Assembly: GCA_945863885.1 (NCBI GenBank)
Contig: CAMAZY010000023.1
Coordinates: forward strand, 1-42,589
Length of the DNA stretch: 42,589 bases
Direction of reading: 5' to 3'
From: an uncultured Clostridia bacterium
Lineage (GTDB): Bacteria > Bacillota > Clostridia > Oscillospirales > Acutalibacteraceae
In this document: positions 33,756-42,572 of the stretch, one piece after another
How the letters are laid out: the number at the start of each line of letters is the position of its first letter
Numbering within the stretch: the stretch's first letter is position 1
Position numbers and translations under genes: made by a program
Notes under the pieces: model-generated
What the model was told of the DNA's origin: nothing
Seen by the model: the letters and a program-made list of their open reading frames with translations, nothing else
Databases searched by the model: none

Positions 33756-33830
33756 AGATCATTTGTGCGATGAAACGCAAAAAGAAGGAAATGCCATACA
33801 GCGTTTCTTGCTTGATACACGAAAAAAAAC

Positions 33831-33862
33831 ACGGGAGCCGAAACTCGACTCCCGTCATTTTT
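33831..33862. terminator. bidirectional terminator between alaX-like gene and mgtC
   Basis: ACGGGAG (33831-33837) pairs with CTCCCGT (33849-33855). A run of eight A residues precedes it (33822-33829) and CATTTTTAATTT follows, so it works in both directions. Confidence 0.8.
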
Positions 33863-33892
33863 AATTTACAGTCTTCCCGTTACGCCAAACCC

Positions 33893-33979
33893 GATTCCGC
33901 GGGAATCGCTTTCCTTTGGTGCAAGTAAAATCCGCGACCGCAACTATTCATTATTCACTATTCACTCTTCATTATTCAT
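33893..33979. repeat. palindrome plus five TATTCAT-type heptamers beside mgtC
   Basis: A GATTCC-GCG-GGAATC palindrome (33893-33907) is followed by CCGCGACCGCAAC (33932-33944), close to the CGCGACCACAA near 7551-7561. Five contiguous heptamers follow: TATTCAT, TATTCAC, TATTCAC, TCTTCAT and TATTCAT (33945-33979). The array touches the mgtC stop codon. It is probably a relative of the modules in the ilv/leu operon. Confidence 0.7.
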
Positions 33980-34701
33980 TAGTCGATATAAAGGTCTCTG
34001 ATACCGTCGAGCGCACGGATTGCCGAAATCGTCATATTCAGCGATTCTTCGTCGCTCGGGAAAATAACCGCCTTTAACACGATGGAATCGCTTTTTCGCT
34101 TGGTCGGTGAGCTGTCGGCGTAAAGTACTTCGAGTGAATGAAGCGAACCGCCGTAACGCTTGACAATGGCGCCGATGTCGGCCGCCTGCTTGGACATATT
34201 TTCGGCCTCGATATAAAGGTTTTTCGAACGGTTGTTTTTGGCGATAAGCTTTTTAAAGGTGTTGAGCGTCAGATAAATGACGATCGTCGCAACCAGCGCA
34301 CCGGTGTAATAGCCGGCGCCGATGGCAAGACCGATACACGAAACCGCCCAAAGACTTGCGGCGGTGGTAAGCCCCTTAACGGAAAAGCCCTCACGCAAAA
34401 TCGTACCGGCGCCTAAGAAACCGATACCGCTGATGACCTGCGCACCGAGACGGGTGGGGTCAAAAGTGCCGAGTCCCTGATATTCGAGAAAAACGTATTT
34501 CGACGTCATCATGACGAGCGCCGAACCGACGGCAACTAAAATGTGGGTACGAAAGCCTGCCGGTCTGTGAGAGTGCTCACGCTCAAAGCCGATAAAGCCG
34601 CTTAAAACGATGGCAAGAAACAGCTTGATTACAGCGTCAATGGCGTATTGAACCTGGTCATTCGCATAAACGGCAAGGAAAAAGTTTTTCACTGCTTCCA
34701 A
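33979..34701 (-). CDS. mgtC: MgtC/SapB family membrane protein
   Basis: The 240-residue protein has four or five N-terminal transmembrane helices with the family signature GFEREHSHRPAGFRTHILVAVGSAL (residues about 38-62, shortened here to the key GFERE and HRPAGFRTH parts). GAGTILREGFSVKGLTTAASLW follows near 100-121. Residues about 165-240 form a cytosolic ACT-like domain. MgtC proteins act in growth at low magnesium and in control of ATP synthase in pathogens; in clostridia the role is not settled. AAGGAGG precedes the ATG at 34701, and a promoter lies at 34743-34771. The stop codon TAA (33979-33981) overlaps the edge of the heptamer array. Confidence 0.9.
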   Translation of the reverse strand: MEAVKNFFLAVYANDQVQYAIDAVIKLFLAIVLSGFIGFEREHSHRPAGFRTHILVAVGSALVMMTSKYVFLEYQGLGTFDPTRLGAQVISGIGFLGAGTILREGFSVKGLTTAASLWAVSCIGLAIGAGYYTGALVATIVIYLTLNTFKKLIAKNNRSKNLYIEAENMSKQAADIGAIVKRYGGSLHSLEVLYADSSPTKRKSDSIVLKAVIFPSDEESLNMTISAIRALDGIRDLYID

Positions 34702-34742
34702 AAAAGGTCGTCCTCCTTCCTGCTTTTTGAATGTAACAACTT

Positions 34743-34771
34743 ATTATAGCACCTATTACACAATAAATCAA
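34743..34771 (-). promoter_or_regulatory. sigma-A promoter of mgtC
   Basis: On the reverse strand, TTGATT (34766-34771), a 17-bp spacer, and the extended -10, TGCTATAAT (hexamer 34743-34748). Confidence 0.75.
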
Positions 34772-34876
34772 ACAAAATACGGTAATTTCTATAAAAATTG
34801 CAATAAAGTTGCAACAAAAGATAGGATAAAAATTTGCCGAAAACCGTGTTTTTTTGTATTTTACATCATTTAGTCC

Positions 34877-34906
34877 TTGATTTATCCCGATGGTTTGATG
34901 TATAAT
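34877..34906 (+). promoter_or_regulatory. sigma-A promoter of zapA and the U32 gene
   Basis: TTGATT (34877-34882), an 18-bp spacer, and TATAAT (34901-34906). A second TATAAT at 34914-34919 lacks a matching -35. The A+T-rich 244-nt space between mgtC and zapA holds both divergent promoters and nothing else recognisable. Confidence 0.65.
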
Positions 34907-34945
34907 CAAACTGTATAATTTACTATTTGTGAAAGGACACGACTC

Positions 34946-35341
34946 ATGGACAGAAATAAAGTAAAACTGAATATAGGCGGCGCCGAGTATTCCATTCTTA
35001 CCGACGACGATACTTCGTATGCAATTGCGCTTGGCAAGGAGGTCGATCTTGCTCTTGATAAGATCATGAAAGAAAATCCCCGCCTTTCGATGACGCAGGC
35101 GGCCGTTATGCTTGCGTTAAGCTACGCCGACGAATATAAAAAGACAAGCACCTCCGCCGAACATCTTCGTGAACAGATCAAGGATTACCTTGATGACGCT
35201 TCGGACGCAAAAAGCAAGGCGGATTGGGCAAGAAGAGAAGCCGAAAAAGCAAAACGGGATCTTGAGGATTCAAAGCTTGAGGTCGAAAGACTCCGGGCTC
35301 AGCTTTCCTCTGTGCTTGACCAGATCGGCAAAAAGAAATAA
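34946..35341 (+). CDS. zapA: cell division protein ZapA
   Basis: ZapA binds FtsZ and promotes bundling of the Z-ring at midcell. The 131-residue product starts with the ZapA fold (KVKLNIGGAEYSILTDDDTSYAIALGKEVD pattern at about 5-34, with the IGG and Y residues conserved). SMTQAAVMLALSYADEYKK follows near 48-66, then a long charged coiled coil (about 70-128) rich in Glu, Lys and Asp, longer than in E. coli ZapA. GAAAGGA precedes the ATG. Its stop codon shares one base with the ATG of the U32 peptidase gene, so the two are translationally coupled; this pairing is frequent in clostridia, as I recall. Confidence 0.93.
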   Translation: MDRNKVKLNIGGAEYSILTDDDTSYAIALGKEVDLALDKIMKENPRLSMTQAAVMLALSYADEYKKTSTSAEHLREQIKDYLDDASDAKSKADWARREAEKAKRDLEDSKLEVERLRAQLSSVLDQIGKKK

Positions 35342-37401
35342 TGACGAAGCGAACCGAAATTCTCGCTCCCGCAGGCTCATTCGAGTGTGTGAAAGCCGCT
35401 GTGCGCTCCGGCGCTGATGCGGTATACCTCGGGGTAAAGTCCTTTAATGCAAGGCGCAACGCCGACAACTTTACCGATGAAGAGCTGAAACGGGCAATCG
35501 AATACTGTCACGCCTGCTCGGTCAAGGTGCATGTCACCTTGAATACGCTTGTGGGCGATGATGAGTTGGAATCGGCTTTGCAGGTGATAAGGCACGTTTG
35601 CTCGCTTGGCGCAGACGTGCTTATTTTGCAGGATCTGGGTCTTTCTGCCCTTGCAAAGGATGCCGCCCCGGGGCTTTTGCGCCACGCATCGACGCAGATG
35701 TCGGTGCAGACCGTCAGCGGAATTGAACTGCTGCGCTCGCTCGGGTATTCGACGGTAGTGTTACCGAGAGAGCTTAATCGGGAGGAAATCGTCGCTATCC
35801 GGAACAGCACCGATATGCGCCTTGAAATGTTTGTGCACGGTGCGCTTTGTATGTGTGTTTCGGGTCAGTGCTATTTAAGTGCCATGCTCGGCGGAAGAAG
35901 CGGAAACCGAGGCCTTTGCGCCCAGCCGTGCCGATTGGCATTTGCCGCCGAAAACGGAACGGGACATGACCTCAGTCTTAAGGATCTGTCTCTTGCCGGA
36001 CGGGCAGGTGAGCTTCGGTCGCTCGGGATCGACTCGCTGAAAATCGAAGGAAGAATGAAGCGGCCGGAATATGTTGCCGCCGCCGTCACGGCTGTCAGGA
36101 ATAACTTAGACGGGAAAGATGACGAAGCGCTTCTTACGTCTCTCAAAGCCGTTTTCTCCCGCTCGGGTTTTACGGACGGCTATTTTCAAAACCGACTCGG
36201 CCGTGATATGTTCGGCACACGCACCAAGCAGGACGTAACCTCCGCCAACGAAAAGGTGCTGTCCTCGCTGCGCCGTCTTTACGATAAGGAGGCGGCACGG
36301 GTTCCTGTCCGTTTTCTTCTGACTGTTTTAAAAGACGAACCGGTGACGCTTTGCGCTTCGTCAAACGGGAAATCTGTCTTTTCCGACAGCGGGTATATCC
36401 CCGAAGCGGCAAGCGGAAAGCCGCTTGATGATGTTTCGCTGAAAGACCGGCTGTCAAAATGCGGCGGTACCGTATTTTACGCCGAAGAGTGCGAAGTTGA
36501 GCTTGACGAGGGGCTGTTTGTACCGGCAAGCGTCATCAATTCACTTCGCCGTGACGCACTTGAAAAGCTGGAAACAGCGTTATCCGCTGTAAAGGCAGTT
36601 GACTTTACGGACAAGCGGATTGTCATACCGGCGCACAAGGCTTCTGCGCCGCTTTCTTTCAACGTCAGAATCGCTTCTTTTTCTCAGATTCCGGAGAATT
36701 TCGATAATGTGGAAAACTTGTATATTCCGCTTGCGAATATGGGAAAAAGCGTTGAAAAGTTGCAAAACACGGGCGTAAACATCGGAATTGAGATCCCGAG
36801 AGGCATTTTCGGGAAAGAAGCGTATGTCGAAAGTCAGCTTGAAAAGGCAAAACGGCTCGGTATCAAAACCGCTTACTGCGGGACGCTTGATGCGGTTTCC
36901 ATCGCCAAAAAGGCGGGATTTGAGATTCATACCGGCTTTTCCATGAACGTGTTTAACAGTCTTAGCGTGAATGTTTTAGAACAGCTTGGTGTAAAGGAAA
37001 TTACCTTGTCACCCGAGCTGACGTTGCCGCAGGCGGAAAGAATCGGCTTCAGCGCAAAACGGGGTATCATCGCTTACGGAAGACTGCCTTTGATGCTTAC
37101 AAGAAACTGTCCGATTCAAAACGGAAAGAGCTGTGACGAATGCAAAGGCAAAAGTTATCTTACCGACCGGATGGGGATCCGCTTTCCGGTTGTGTGCAAT
37201 ATGGGAACGAGCGAGGTGCTCAATTCCCGCCCGATTTATCTTGCCGACCGGCTTGATGAAATAAAGAATATGGACTTTGTCACGCTGTACTTTACCCGTG
37301 AAAGCGGGGAGGCGGTCGATCGGATTCTTGACGCTTACCGAAAGGGAAAAGCGGCAAAGGGCGACTTTACAAGAGGACTTTCCTACCGAGGGGTAGAATA
37401 A
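35341..37401 (+). CDS. U32 family peptidase-like protein (RNA hydroxylation type, DUF3656)
   Basis: The 686-residue protein belongs to the peptidase U32 family, members of which (RlhA, TrhP) hydroxylate rRNA or tRNA bases using prephenate-derived factors rather than cleaving protein. The N-terminal TIM-barrel opens [26 protein letters not shown], and [47 protein letters not shown] (about 160-198, read here as the U32 signature with its four cysteines) and [11 protein letters not shown] follow. A central DUF3656-like insertion lies at about 290-410, with a second barrel-like part near the end (CPIQNGKSC at about 595). The cysteines probably hold an iron-sulphur cluster. Which RNA it acts on cannot be told here. 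Confidence 0.88.
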   Translation: MTKRTEILAPAGSFECVKAAVRSGADAVYLGVKSFNARRNADNFTDEELKRAIEYCHACSVKVHVTLNTLVGDDELESALQVIRHVCSLGADVLILQDLGLSALAKDAAPGLLRHASTQMSVQTVSGIELLRSLGYSTVVLPRELNREEIVAIRNSTDMRLEMFVHGALCMCVSGQCYLSAMLGGRSGNRGLCAQPCRLAFAAENGTGHDLSLKDLSLAGRAGELRSLGIDSLKIEGRMKRPEYVAAAVTAVRNNLDGKDDEALLTSLKAVFSRSGFTDGYFQNRLGRDMFGTRTKQDVTSANEKVLSSLRRLYDKEAARVPVRFLLTVLKDEPVTLCASSNGKSVFSDSGYIPEAASGKPLDDVSLKDRLSKCGGTVFYAEECEVELDEGLFVPASVINSLRRDALEKLETALSAVKAVDFTDKRIVIPAHKASAPLSFNVRIASFSQIPENFDNVENLYIPLANMGKSVEKLQNTGVNIGIEIPRGIFGKEAYVESQLEKAKRLGIKTAYCGTLDAVSIAKKAGFEIHTGFSMNVFNSLSVNVLEQLGVKEITLSPELTLPQAERIGFSAKRGIIAYGRLPLMLTRNCPIQNGKSCDECKGKSYLTDRMGIRFPVVCNMGTSEVLNSRPIYLADRLDEIKNMDFVTLYFTRESGEAVDRILDAYRKGKAAKGDFTRGLSYRGVE

Positions 37402-37460
37402 GAAAGAAGAAAAGCGAAGACAAAACTGCTCACTTTTCTCATAGAAAGGACTGGTTATCA

Positions 37461-37958
37461 ATGGCAAAGCGGCTCGATTATTTAACATGGGACGAATACT
37501 TTATGGGGATTGCCATGCTTTCGTCTTATCGCAGCAAGGACCCGAATACGCAGGTGGGGGCGTGCATCGTCAACGACAAAAACAAAATCATGTCCGTCGG
37601 CTACAACGGGCTGCCGACCGGCTGCAGTGACGATGAGTTTCCGTGGGAGCGGGAGGGCGAAGCGTACGACACCAAGTATCCGTATGTCTGTCACGCAGAG
37701 CTGAACGCAATTTTAAACAACGCCGGCGCAAACCTTTCCGGCTGTCGGATTTATGTTGCGCTGTTCCCGTGCAACGAGTGTGCAAAGGCAATCATTCAGT
37801 GCGGAATCAAAGAGGTCATTTATATCAGCGACAAATACGCCGATACGCCGATGGTAAAAGCATCGAAGCGGATGTTCCATGCGGCGGGCGTGAAGCTGAC
37901 GAAAATCAAGCCGAGACGGGATACGGTGACGATTGACTTCAGAGAAGAGACGATCTGA
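37461..37958 (+). CDS. dCMP deaminase (ComEB-like)
   Basis: The 165-residue product is a zinc-dependent cytidine/deoxycytidylate deaminase that makes dUMP from dCMP for thymidylate synthesis. The zinc and catalytic residues are H78 and E80 in CHAELNA, and C104 and C107 in PCNECAK. The N-terminal [28 protein letters not shown] is typical of the dCMP group. A conserved [10 protein letters not shown] sits near 49-58. GAAAGGA precedes the ATG by about 12 nt. It lies 59 nt after the U32 gene with no terminator between, so read-through is likely. After it comes 150 nt without a gene. Confidence 0.94.
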   Translation: MAKRLDYLTWDEYFMGIAMLSSYRSKDPNTQVGACIVNDKNKIMSVGYNGLPTGCSDDEFPWEREGEAYDTKYPYVCHAELNAILNNAGANLSGCRIYVALFPCNECAKAIIQCGIKEVIYISDKYADTPMVKASKRMFHAAGVKLTKIKPRRDTVTIDFREETI

Positions 37959-38109
37959 CCGGATTTAATATTATCCAATATTTTGTTCACATTTTATTCA
38001 TTCCCTCACGATAAATATCGCTTAATGATGTGTTAAAATTTTTGTAATTGAATATTGTATTAACTTGATTTTGTCAGGTTTGACAGCTATCAGAGAGGAT
38101 GTTTATTGT

Positions 38110-39009
38110 ATGTCATATTACGCAAAATGTTGGTTCGATTATAAAACGGTAGTTGTTTCCGGTGCGTCAAGCGGTATCGGTAAGGGTCTTGTCAAAAGGC
38201 TGATTAACGATCATTGCTGTAACGTTATCGGAATCGCAAGAAACGAAAAGAAGATGAAGGCTCTTGTCGAAGAGCTCGGGGATAAGGGCGACCGCTTTTT
38301 TACATACAGCCTTTTTGATGTTTCGGTTGAAGAGAACTGGAAAAAGTTCGCCGCCGAGCTTGAGGAAAAAGGCATTATTCCCGACATCATTATCAACAAC
38401 GCCGGCATCCTTCCGAAGTTTGATAAATTCCTGAATTATACGATGGACGATATCAACAAGGCGATGCAGATCAACTTTTATTCCTGCGTATATTCGATGA
38501 GAGCGATGGTGCCGATTATTTTGAATTCTCCCTCGGCCGCACTCGTCAACGTAGCTTCTTCGGCGGCTTTGTGTTCGCTTGCCGGTACTTCGATTTATTC
38601 GGCGAGTAAGGCGGCGCTTAAGAGCATGACAGATGCTGTCCGTGAGGAATACAGAGGAAGACTGTATGTCGGTCTTGTCTGCCCGGGCTTTACGAAGACG
38701 GACATCTTCCATAACCAGAAGGAAGTCAAAAACAGCACCAGCGAAAAAGCCTTGCAGATGGTCAGCACGGACTGTGAAAAAATGGTTGATATGATTATCG
38801 AGGGTATGTGGAAAAAGAAATCCGACATGGTATTCGGCTCGGACGCCAAGATGATGGATATCGGTACCAAGCTGATGGGTGTCGGTATTCCGATGGTTGC
38901 AAACGTTGTCATGAAGATTTCGAAGCTTGAACTGTTTGAGGATATTTATTCCGACGACAGCGATTCGGTCAAGGCGGCCATCAGAGCGGCGAGAAGAAAT
39001 GTAAGATAA
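38110..39009 (+). CDS. short-chain dehydrogenase/reductase
   Basis: The 299-residue protein is a classical SDR with the cofactor motif VSGASSGIGKGL (GASSGIG from about residue 18), NNAG near 97-100, and the catalytic Y163 and K167 in YSASK, with a serine in the preceding VASSAAL. A PGFTKT segment near 194 follows. The substrate is unknown. The ATG at 38110 is preferred, with AGAGAGGA about 10 nt upstream; the frame is open to 38065. The region 37959-38109 is A+T-rich and contains a TTAAAAT box near 38033, but no convincing -35. The C-terminal 70 residues (GSDAKMMDIGTKLMG...) extend beyond the usual 250-residue SDR core, perhaps a membrane-associating tail. Confidence 0.88.
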   Translation: MSYYAKCWFDYKTVVVSGASSGIGKGLVKRLINDHCCNVIGIARNEKKMKALVEELGDKGDRFFTYSLFDVSVEENWKKFAAELEEKGIIPDIIINNAGILPKFDKFLNYTMDDINKAMQINFYSCVYSMRAMVPIILNSPSAALVNVASSAALCSLAGTSIYSASKAALKSMTDAVREEYRGRLYVGLVCPGFTKTDIFHNQKEVKNSTSEKALQMVSTDCEKMVDMIIEGMWKKKSDMVFGSDAKMMDIGTKLMGVGIPMVANVVMKISKLELFEDIYSDDSDSVKAAIRAARRNVR

Positions 39010-39014
39010 AAAAC

Positions 39015-39050
39015 GCAGGAGCAATCAAAAACGGTTGCTCCTGCTTCTTT
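39015..39050. terminator. bidirectional terminator
   Basis: GCAGGAGCAA (39015-39024) pairs perfectly with TTGCTCCTGC (39035-39044); TTCTTTT follows and AAAAAAAC precedes. A second imperfect hairpin, ACAGCG/CGCTGT, lies at 39064-39091 with a T-tract on the + strand. It separates the SDR gene from the convergent metallophosphoesterase. Confidence 0.8.
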
Positions 39051-39098
39051 TGTGATAAGAATGACAGCGCCTGCATTTTCACAGACGCTGTTTTTGTT

Positions 39099-40037
39099 TT
39101 ATACAAGGTCAAGACTGAACGTTACGTCAACGTTTTCGCCCTTTGCGAAGTTCCGCATGGAAAACGTTACTTCGTCGTCATAAACCTCAACGATGTAGCC
39201 GACATATTTTTCAATTCCGCCGAAGTCGTTGTCCTTGGTATAGGTCGGCAGATTGACGCTGTATACGCCTTCGGAAAGCTCACAGACGGACTTTTCATAA
39301 TAGCCGTCGTGAAGATGTCCGTTGATGAAAATGACGTTCTCGTGGCTTGTCAGAATCTCTCTGACCTGCTCGGACTGATCGCCGAGGTCACCCGTTTTCC
39401 ACACGTCGGGAAGCCCGTGGGTGTTTTTCAGCGGCTGATGGCAGATTACGAAAGCGGGAAGATCCTCAGCTTGAGCCTTTGTTAACTCTTCGTCAAGGAA
39501 CTGAAGCTGAGTATCGGAAAGGTAAGCTCTTTCAAATTCCTGCTTTTCCGTACCGAGAACGATGAAAACGCCGCCGTCCATTTTGTAGGAGTAGTACGGC
39601 TTGCCCTCGGTGTCGATGTCGAGAAGCTTGTTCATCTCGTCGGTAATCAGCTTGTTGTTCTTTTCATAGAAATTACGGGCGTCGTGATTTCCCGAAGCGA
39701 TCAGAACCTTGTCAAAAGCGTCCTGATTGTCAAGAACGTCGAAAAGAGCCTTGAATTCACAGCCGAGACCGTTATCGGTCAGGTCACCGGCAATCACAAG
39801 AGCATCAAGATCGACGCCGCTGTTTTTTACGTCGGTGAAAACGTTTGAAACACGATTGGCCCGGAAAGAGTCGGCGTTGACATGAATATCGCTGATGGCC
39901 GCAAAGGCAAGCTCAACGTTTTCTTCATCTTTCAGTACGATGGGATCGGCGGTCGAGGGGCCGGTGATGATTCCCAGCGAGAGAAAAAGGGACAAAAGCA
40001 AAGCAAGAAGCTTTTTCGCAACGGTTGCAATTAACAT
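39099..40037 (-). CDS. secreted calcineurin-like metallophosphoesterase
   Basis: The 312-residue protein starts with a signal peptide (MLIATVAKKLLALLLSLFLSLGIITG) and carries all motifs of the two-metal phosphoesterase fold: SDIHVN, AGDLTDNG, GNHDARN, HQPL and NGHLHDGY. It probably acts outside the membrane on phosphate esters; the substrate is unknown. A C-terminal beta-rich part (about 240-312) follows. ATG 40037 is chosen for the GGAGG site 8 nt upstream; the frame is open to 40115 but that extension crosses the promoter. It has its own promoter (40071-40099) and looks monocistronic. Confidence 0.88.
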   Translation of the reverse strand: MLIATVAKKLLALLLSLFLSLGIITGPSTADPIVLKDEENVELAFAAISDIHVNADSFRANRVSNVFTDVKNSGVDLDALVIAGDLTDNGLGCEFKALFDVLDNQDAFDKVLIASGNHDARNFYEKNNKLITDEMNKLLDIDTEGKPYYSYKMDGGVFIVLGTEKQEFERAYLSDTQLQFLDEELTKAQAEDLPAFVICHQPLKNTHGLPDVWKTGDLGDQSEQVREILTSHENVIFINGHLHDGYYEKSVCELSEGVYSVNLPTYTKDNDFGGIEKYVGYIVEVYDDEVTFSMRNFAKGENVDVTFSLDLV

Positions 40038-40070
40038 AATGTTTCCTCCGTGTGATAAAATTATGAACAT

Positions 40071-40099
40071 ATTGTAATACAAAACCTGACCGAAGTCAA
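40071..40099 (-). promoter_or_regulatory. sigma-A promoter of the metallophosphoesterase gene
   Basis: On the reverse strand, TTGACT (40094-40099), a 17-bp spacer, and TACAAT (40071-40076). Confidence 0.7.
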
Positions 40100-40117
40100 G
40101 ATATTCCGACAACAAAG

Positions 40118-40145
40118 AGACCGCCGGAATACCGTTCGTCGGTCT
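40118..40145 (-). terminator. possible terminator after the pyridoxal kinase gene
   Basis: AGACCG (40118-40123) pairs with CGGTCT (40140-40145). The following T-tract on the reverse strand is weak (CTTTGTTG). Confidence 0.4.
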
Positions 40146-40172
40146 TTCAAAAGCGTGAATACGAACCGGAAG

Positions 40173-40973
40173 TCAGAAATCCGTCAGCGCACTTTCAAAT
40201 GCTAAGCCGTACCAGGTGTCGCTGTTTTCGATTGCTTTGTCGGTCACTTTCAGGGCGGCGTCAAGCGCACGTTCGACCGGCTGGCCTGAAAGCATACAGG
40301 CAAACAGAACACTTGCGAACGTGTCGCCCGTTCCGCAGGTAACGTTCGGACGCTTTTTCGAAAAGGCGTATTGCACCTTACCGTCCTTTAAGAACGCTGC
40401 ACCGATTTCCTCTTTATTGAAGCTGACGCCCGTAATCATCGGAATACGGCAGCCGAGCGCATGAAGGGAGAACAGCAGCTCGCTGATATAGTCCCGGTCG
40501 TAGTTTTCGATAACCGGCGTCTTTCCGAGAAGCATCGCCGCTTCGGTAAGATTCGGCGTAATCACGTCGGCAAGCGAGCAAAGGCGGGCAAGTCCTCCGG
40601 CGCTTTCTTCGCTCAAAAGAGAATACGGCTTTCCGTCGTCGCCCATAACGGGGTCAACCAGCACGAGGGCGTTTTCTTTTTTAAACTCGGCGATAAAATC
40701 ATATACAATTCCGGTTTGCTGAGTGTTCAGCATATATCCGGTGAAAATGCCGTCAAACCGAAGCCCCAGTTTTCTCCAGTCGTTTACGGTGTCTTTCATC
40801 ATGCCGGTAAGCGGCTTACAGGTGTATTCCGGAAAGGCGGTGTGCGCCGAAAAAAGGGCGGTCGGCAAAATCGCCGTTTCAATATTTTTATGCGCAAGAA
40901 TCGGAAGCGCAACCGAGGTGGAGCACTTGCCGAAGCAGGAGATGTCCTGAACGACGACGGCTTTTTTCTGCAT
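40173..40973 (-). CDS. pyridoxal/pyridoxine kinase-like protein
   Basis: The 266-residue product is a ribokinase-fold kinase of the PdxK/PdxY type, which phosphorylates pyridoxal, pyridoxine or pyridoxamine in the B6 salvage pathway. It starts with VVVQDISCFGKCSTSVALPIL, the family opening. DPVMGDDGKPYS near 111-122 and TPNLTEAAMLLG near 139-150 follow, and the anion-hole/catalytic motif CGTGDTFAS near 218-226 carries the catalytic aspartate. Sequence alone does not separate it fully from hydroxymethylpyrimidine kinases, but the length and motifs favour PdxK/PdxY. Its ATG is 5 nt after the MFS gene's stop, indicating translational coupling, so the two genes probably handle the same or related compounds. 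Confidence 0.83.
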   Translation of the reverse strand: MQKKAVVVQDISCFGKCSTSVALPILAHKNIETAILPTALFSAHTAFPEYTCKPLTGMMKDTVNDWRKLGLRFDGIFTGYMLNTQQTGIVYDFIAEFKKENALVLVDPVMGDDGKPYSLLSEESAGGLARLCSLADVITPNLTEAAMLLGKTPVIENYDRDYISELLFSLHALGCRIPMITGVSFNKEEIGAAFLKDGKVQYAFSKKRPNVTCGTGDTFASVLFACMLSGQPVERALDAALKVTDKAIENSDTWYGLAFESALTDF

Positions 40974-40978
40974 GGGTA

Positions 40979-42343
40979 TCAGTCCTCTGTTTGTTGGGTT
41001 TTGCTTTCTTCTGAAAGTCTTTGTTTGAAGTGCTTGACGGTCATCAGAAGCGGAACAGCCGACAGGGCGGTCACGATCGCACCGACAAGGAAGATGTTTC
41101 CGTTCGGAATAAACTCCGTCTGTCCGCTTGTCGCATTGACAAAGGTTTCACCGCCGGTTTTGACGACGGCCTGACCGATTAAAGAGCCGCCGATCATCGG
41201 AATCAGCACGAAGAACAAAATCCAGATGCCTTCAAACTGTCCCTTGCTGTCCTTCGGATAAAGCTGTTTTGTCCATACCTTGGTCGTCTGAAGAATCGCA
41301 ACATAACCCACGCCGACAAGGAAGATTCCGAGCCAGATGCGAAGATTGAAGATGTTTGTCGGGTCGACCTGTTCCTTTTTTATCGGCGTGAGAACAATCA
41401 GACCAATAATGTTGATGACGATCGCCGCAAAGGAGACGGGAAGATGCTTGTTTTTGTTGATGAGAATGGAAATCGGAATCGCCGTCAGCATCGCAAGCAT
41501 CAAAGGTACGGCTTCAATGATTCCCATCAGGTCGGGTGTATAGCCTAAATAATAGATGATGTAGTTGCCCATATAGGCGAAGTAAACGTTGAAGCCGATA
41601 AAGAACACCGAAACGGCAAGATTGACCCAGACGAGTTCTTTCAGGGTGAAAAAGCGCTTGAAATTGAAAACGCTGATGAACTGTTTCCAGAACGAGCCTC
41701 TGACAGACGGTGCAACGTCGTCGGCCTTGCTCATGGAAAACAGCGAGATGATGCCGAAGACGATAACGAAAATTCCCATGACAAGGAAGAGCCGCATATA
41801 GTTGTCGTTCTGTCCGACAAGAAGTCCGCCGACAACGGTTCCGAGAATGGTGCCTAAAATCGGCTGAGTGGCCAGAGCGGCGCCGATCTGGCCCCGGTTT
41901 TTATCGGTCATGATATCGTTTGTCCAGGTGTTGAAGCCGGCGTCGTTACCCATCGAACCGAAAAAGCTCATGATCGTGTCGGCAAGCACGACGGAAATTC
42001 CGGCGAGAAGATAGTGGCTCGGGCTGATAAACTGCGTCAGACCGAACGCAATCGTGAAAATACCCCAAAGGATATAGCCGATGGAGATAAACATCCGCCT
42101 TTTGCCGGTTCTGTCCGCCCAGGTGCCGAAGAAGAACGTCGCAAAGGTGGTTGCGGCGGCGCTCATAATCAGCATACCGGTGATAATGGACGGATCCTTG
42201 CCGATTTTTGCGTAGACAAAGGTATTGAACCATTGGTTCTCCATGTTCCAGCAGATCTGACCGGCAAGGCCGAGACCCCAGACAAGAAGCCACATTTTGA
42301 AGCCGGAAAGCCGGCTGCGTGGTTTTTCAAGTTCAGTTTTCAT
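40979..42343 (-). CDS. MFS transporter (GPH/sugar-cation symporter-like)
   Basis: The 454-residue protein has about twelve transmembrane helices, with a central charged loop near residues 205-225. The loop between helices 2 and 3 carries ADRTGKRR, the MFS motif A equivalent. Its N-terminal WNMENQWFNTFVY and helix pattern recall the glycoside-pentoside-hexuronide branch. The substrate is unknown; coupling with a pyridoxal-kinase-like gene suggests vitamin B6 or a sugar-like analogue. The ATG at 42343 is chosen because AAAGGAGG precedes it; upstream frame to 42394 overlaps the promoter. Transcription probably starts near 42361 from a TTGTGA-17-TATAAT promoter. Confidence 0.87.
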   Translation of the reverse strand: MKTELEKPRSRLSGFKMWLLVWGLGLAGQICWNMENQWFNTFVYAKIGKDPSIITGMLIMSAAATTFATFFFGTWADRTGKRRMFISIGYILWGIFTIAFGLTQFISPSHYLLAGISVVLADTIMSFFGSMGNDAGFNTWTNDIMTDKNRGQIGAALATQPILGTILGTVVGGLLVGQNDNYMRLFLVMGIFVIVFGIISLFSMSKADDVAPSVRGSFWKQFISVFNFKRFFTLKELVWVNLAVSVFFIGFNVYFAYMGNYIIYYLGYTPDLMGIIEAVPLMLAMLTAIPISILINKNKHLPVSFAAIVINIIGLIVLTPIKKEQVDPTNIFNLRIWLGIFLVGVGYVAILQTTKVWTKQLYPKDSKGQFEGIWILFFVLIPMIGGSLIGQAVVKTGGETFVNATSGQTEFIPNGNIFLVGAIVTALSAVPLLMTVKHFKQRLSEESKTQQTED

Positions 42344-42367
42344 TTTGTATTCCTCCTTTACAGGGAC

Positions 42368-42396
42368 ATTATACCGCACGCACGACGATTTCACAA
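42368..42396 (-). promoter_or_regulatory. sigma-A promoter of the MFS/kinase operon
   Basis: On the reverse strand, TTGTGA (42391-42396), a 17-bp spacer, and TATAAT (42368-42373). Confidence 0.7.
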
Positions 42397-42442
42397 GAGG
42401 GAAAGTCAGAATATCGGAATAATCCGAGGAGGATAAAGAGAA

Positions 42443-42571
42443 ATGGGTAAATTTCAGTTTATCTGTCTGATGGTTAACTTGTTCTTTTTTGGAGATACCT
42501 TGTTCTATATCTTTACCTTTGCGCTAATGCCGCGCGGGCACTTACTTTCTTTCAGTCACGAAAGAAAGTAA
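42443..42571 (+). CDS. 42-residue hydrophobic small ORF ending in an inverted repeat
   Basis: ATG 42443 to TAA 42569-42571 encodes a 42-residue peptide starting MGKFQFICLMVNLFFFGDTL, with one strongly hydrophobic stretch (about 5-28) and a basic end (SFSHERK). GAGGAGGA at 42426-42433 gives an excellent ribosome binding site at 9 nt. No promoter was found. The last ten codons lie in a 13-bp inverted repeat, so the C-terminus may be a repeat read by chance. It is divergent from the MFS gene. It could be a membrane microprotein or a chance frame; the ribosome binding site is the main argument for a gene. Confidence 0.45.
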   Translation: MGKFQFICLMVNLFFFGDTLFYIFTFALMPRGHLLSFSHERK

Positions 42572-42572
42572 G
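42541..42572. repeat. 13-bp perfect inverted repeat at the window edge
   Basis: CTTACTTTCTTTC (42541-42553) and GAAAGAAAGTAAG (42560-42572) are perfectly complementary around a 6-nt loop. GCGCT occurs on both sides (42521-42525 and 42580-42584). It lacks a T-tract, so it is not an ordinary terminator; a dispersed repeat is more likely. Confidence 0.65.

Noticed and set aside
33945-33979. Possible CRISPR array
   Set aside because: The units are 7 nt with no spacers; no cas gene is present.
40461-41174. 237-codon + strand frame opposite the kinase and the end of the MFS gene
   Set aside because: Shadow frame rich in Arg/Gly/Val, crossing the junction of two real coupled genes.
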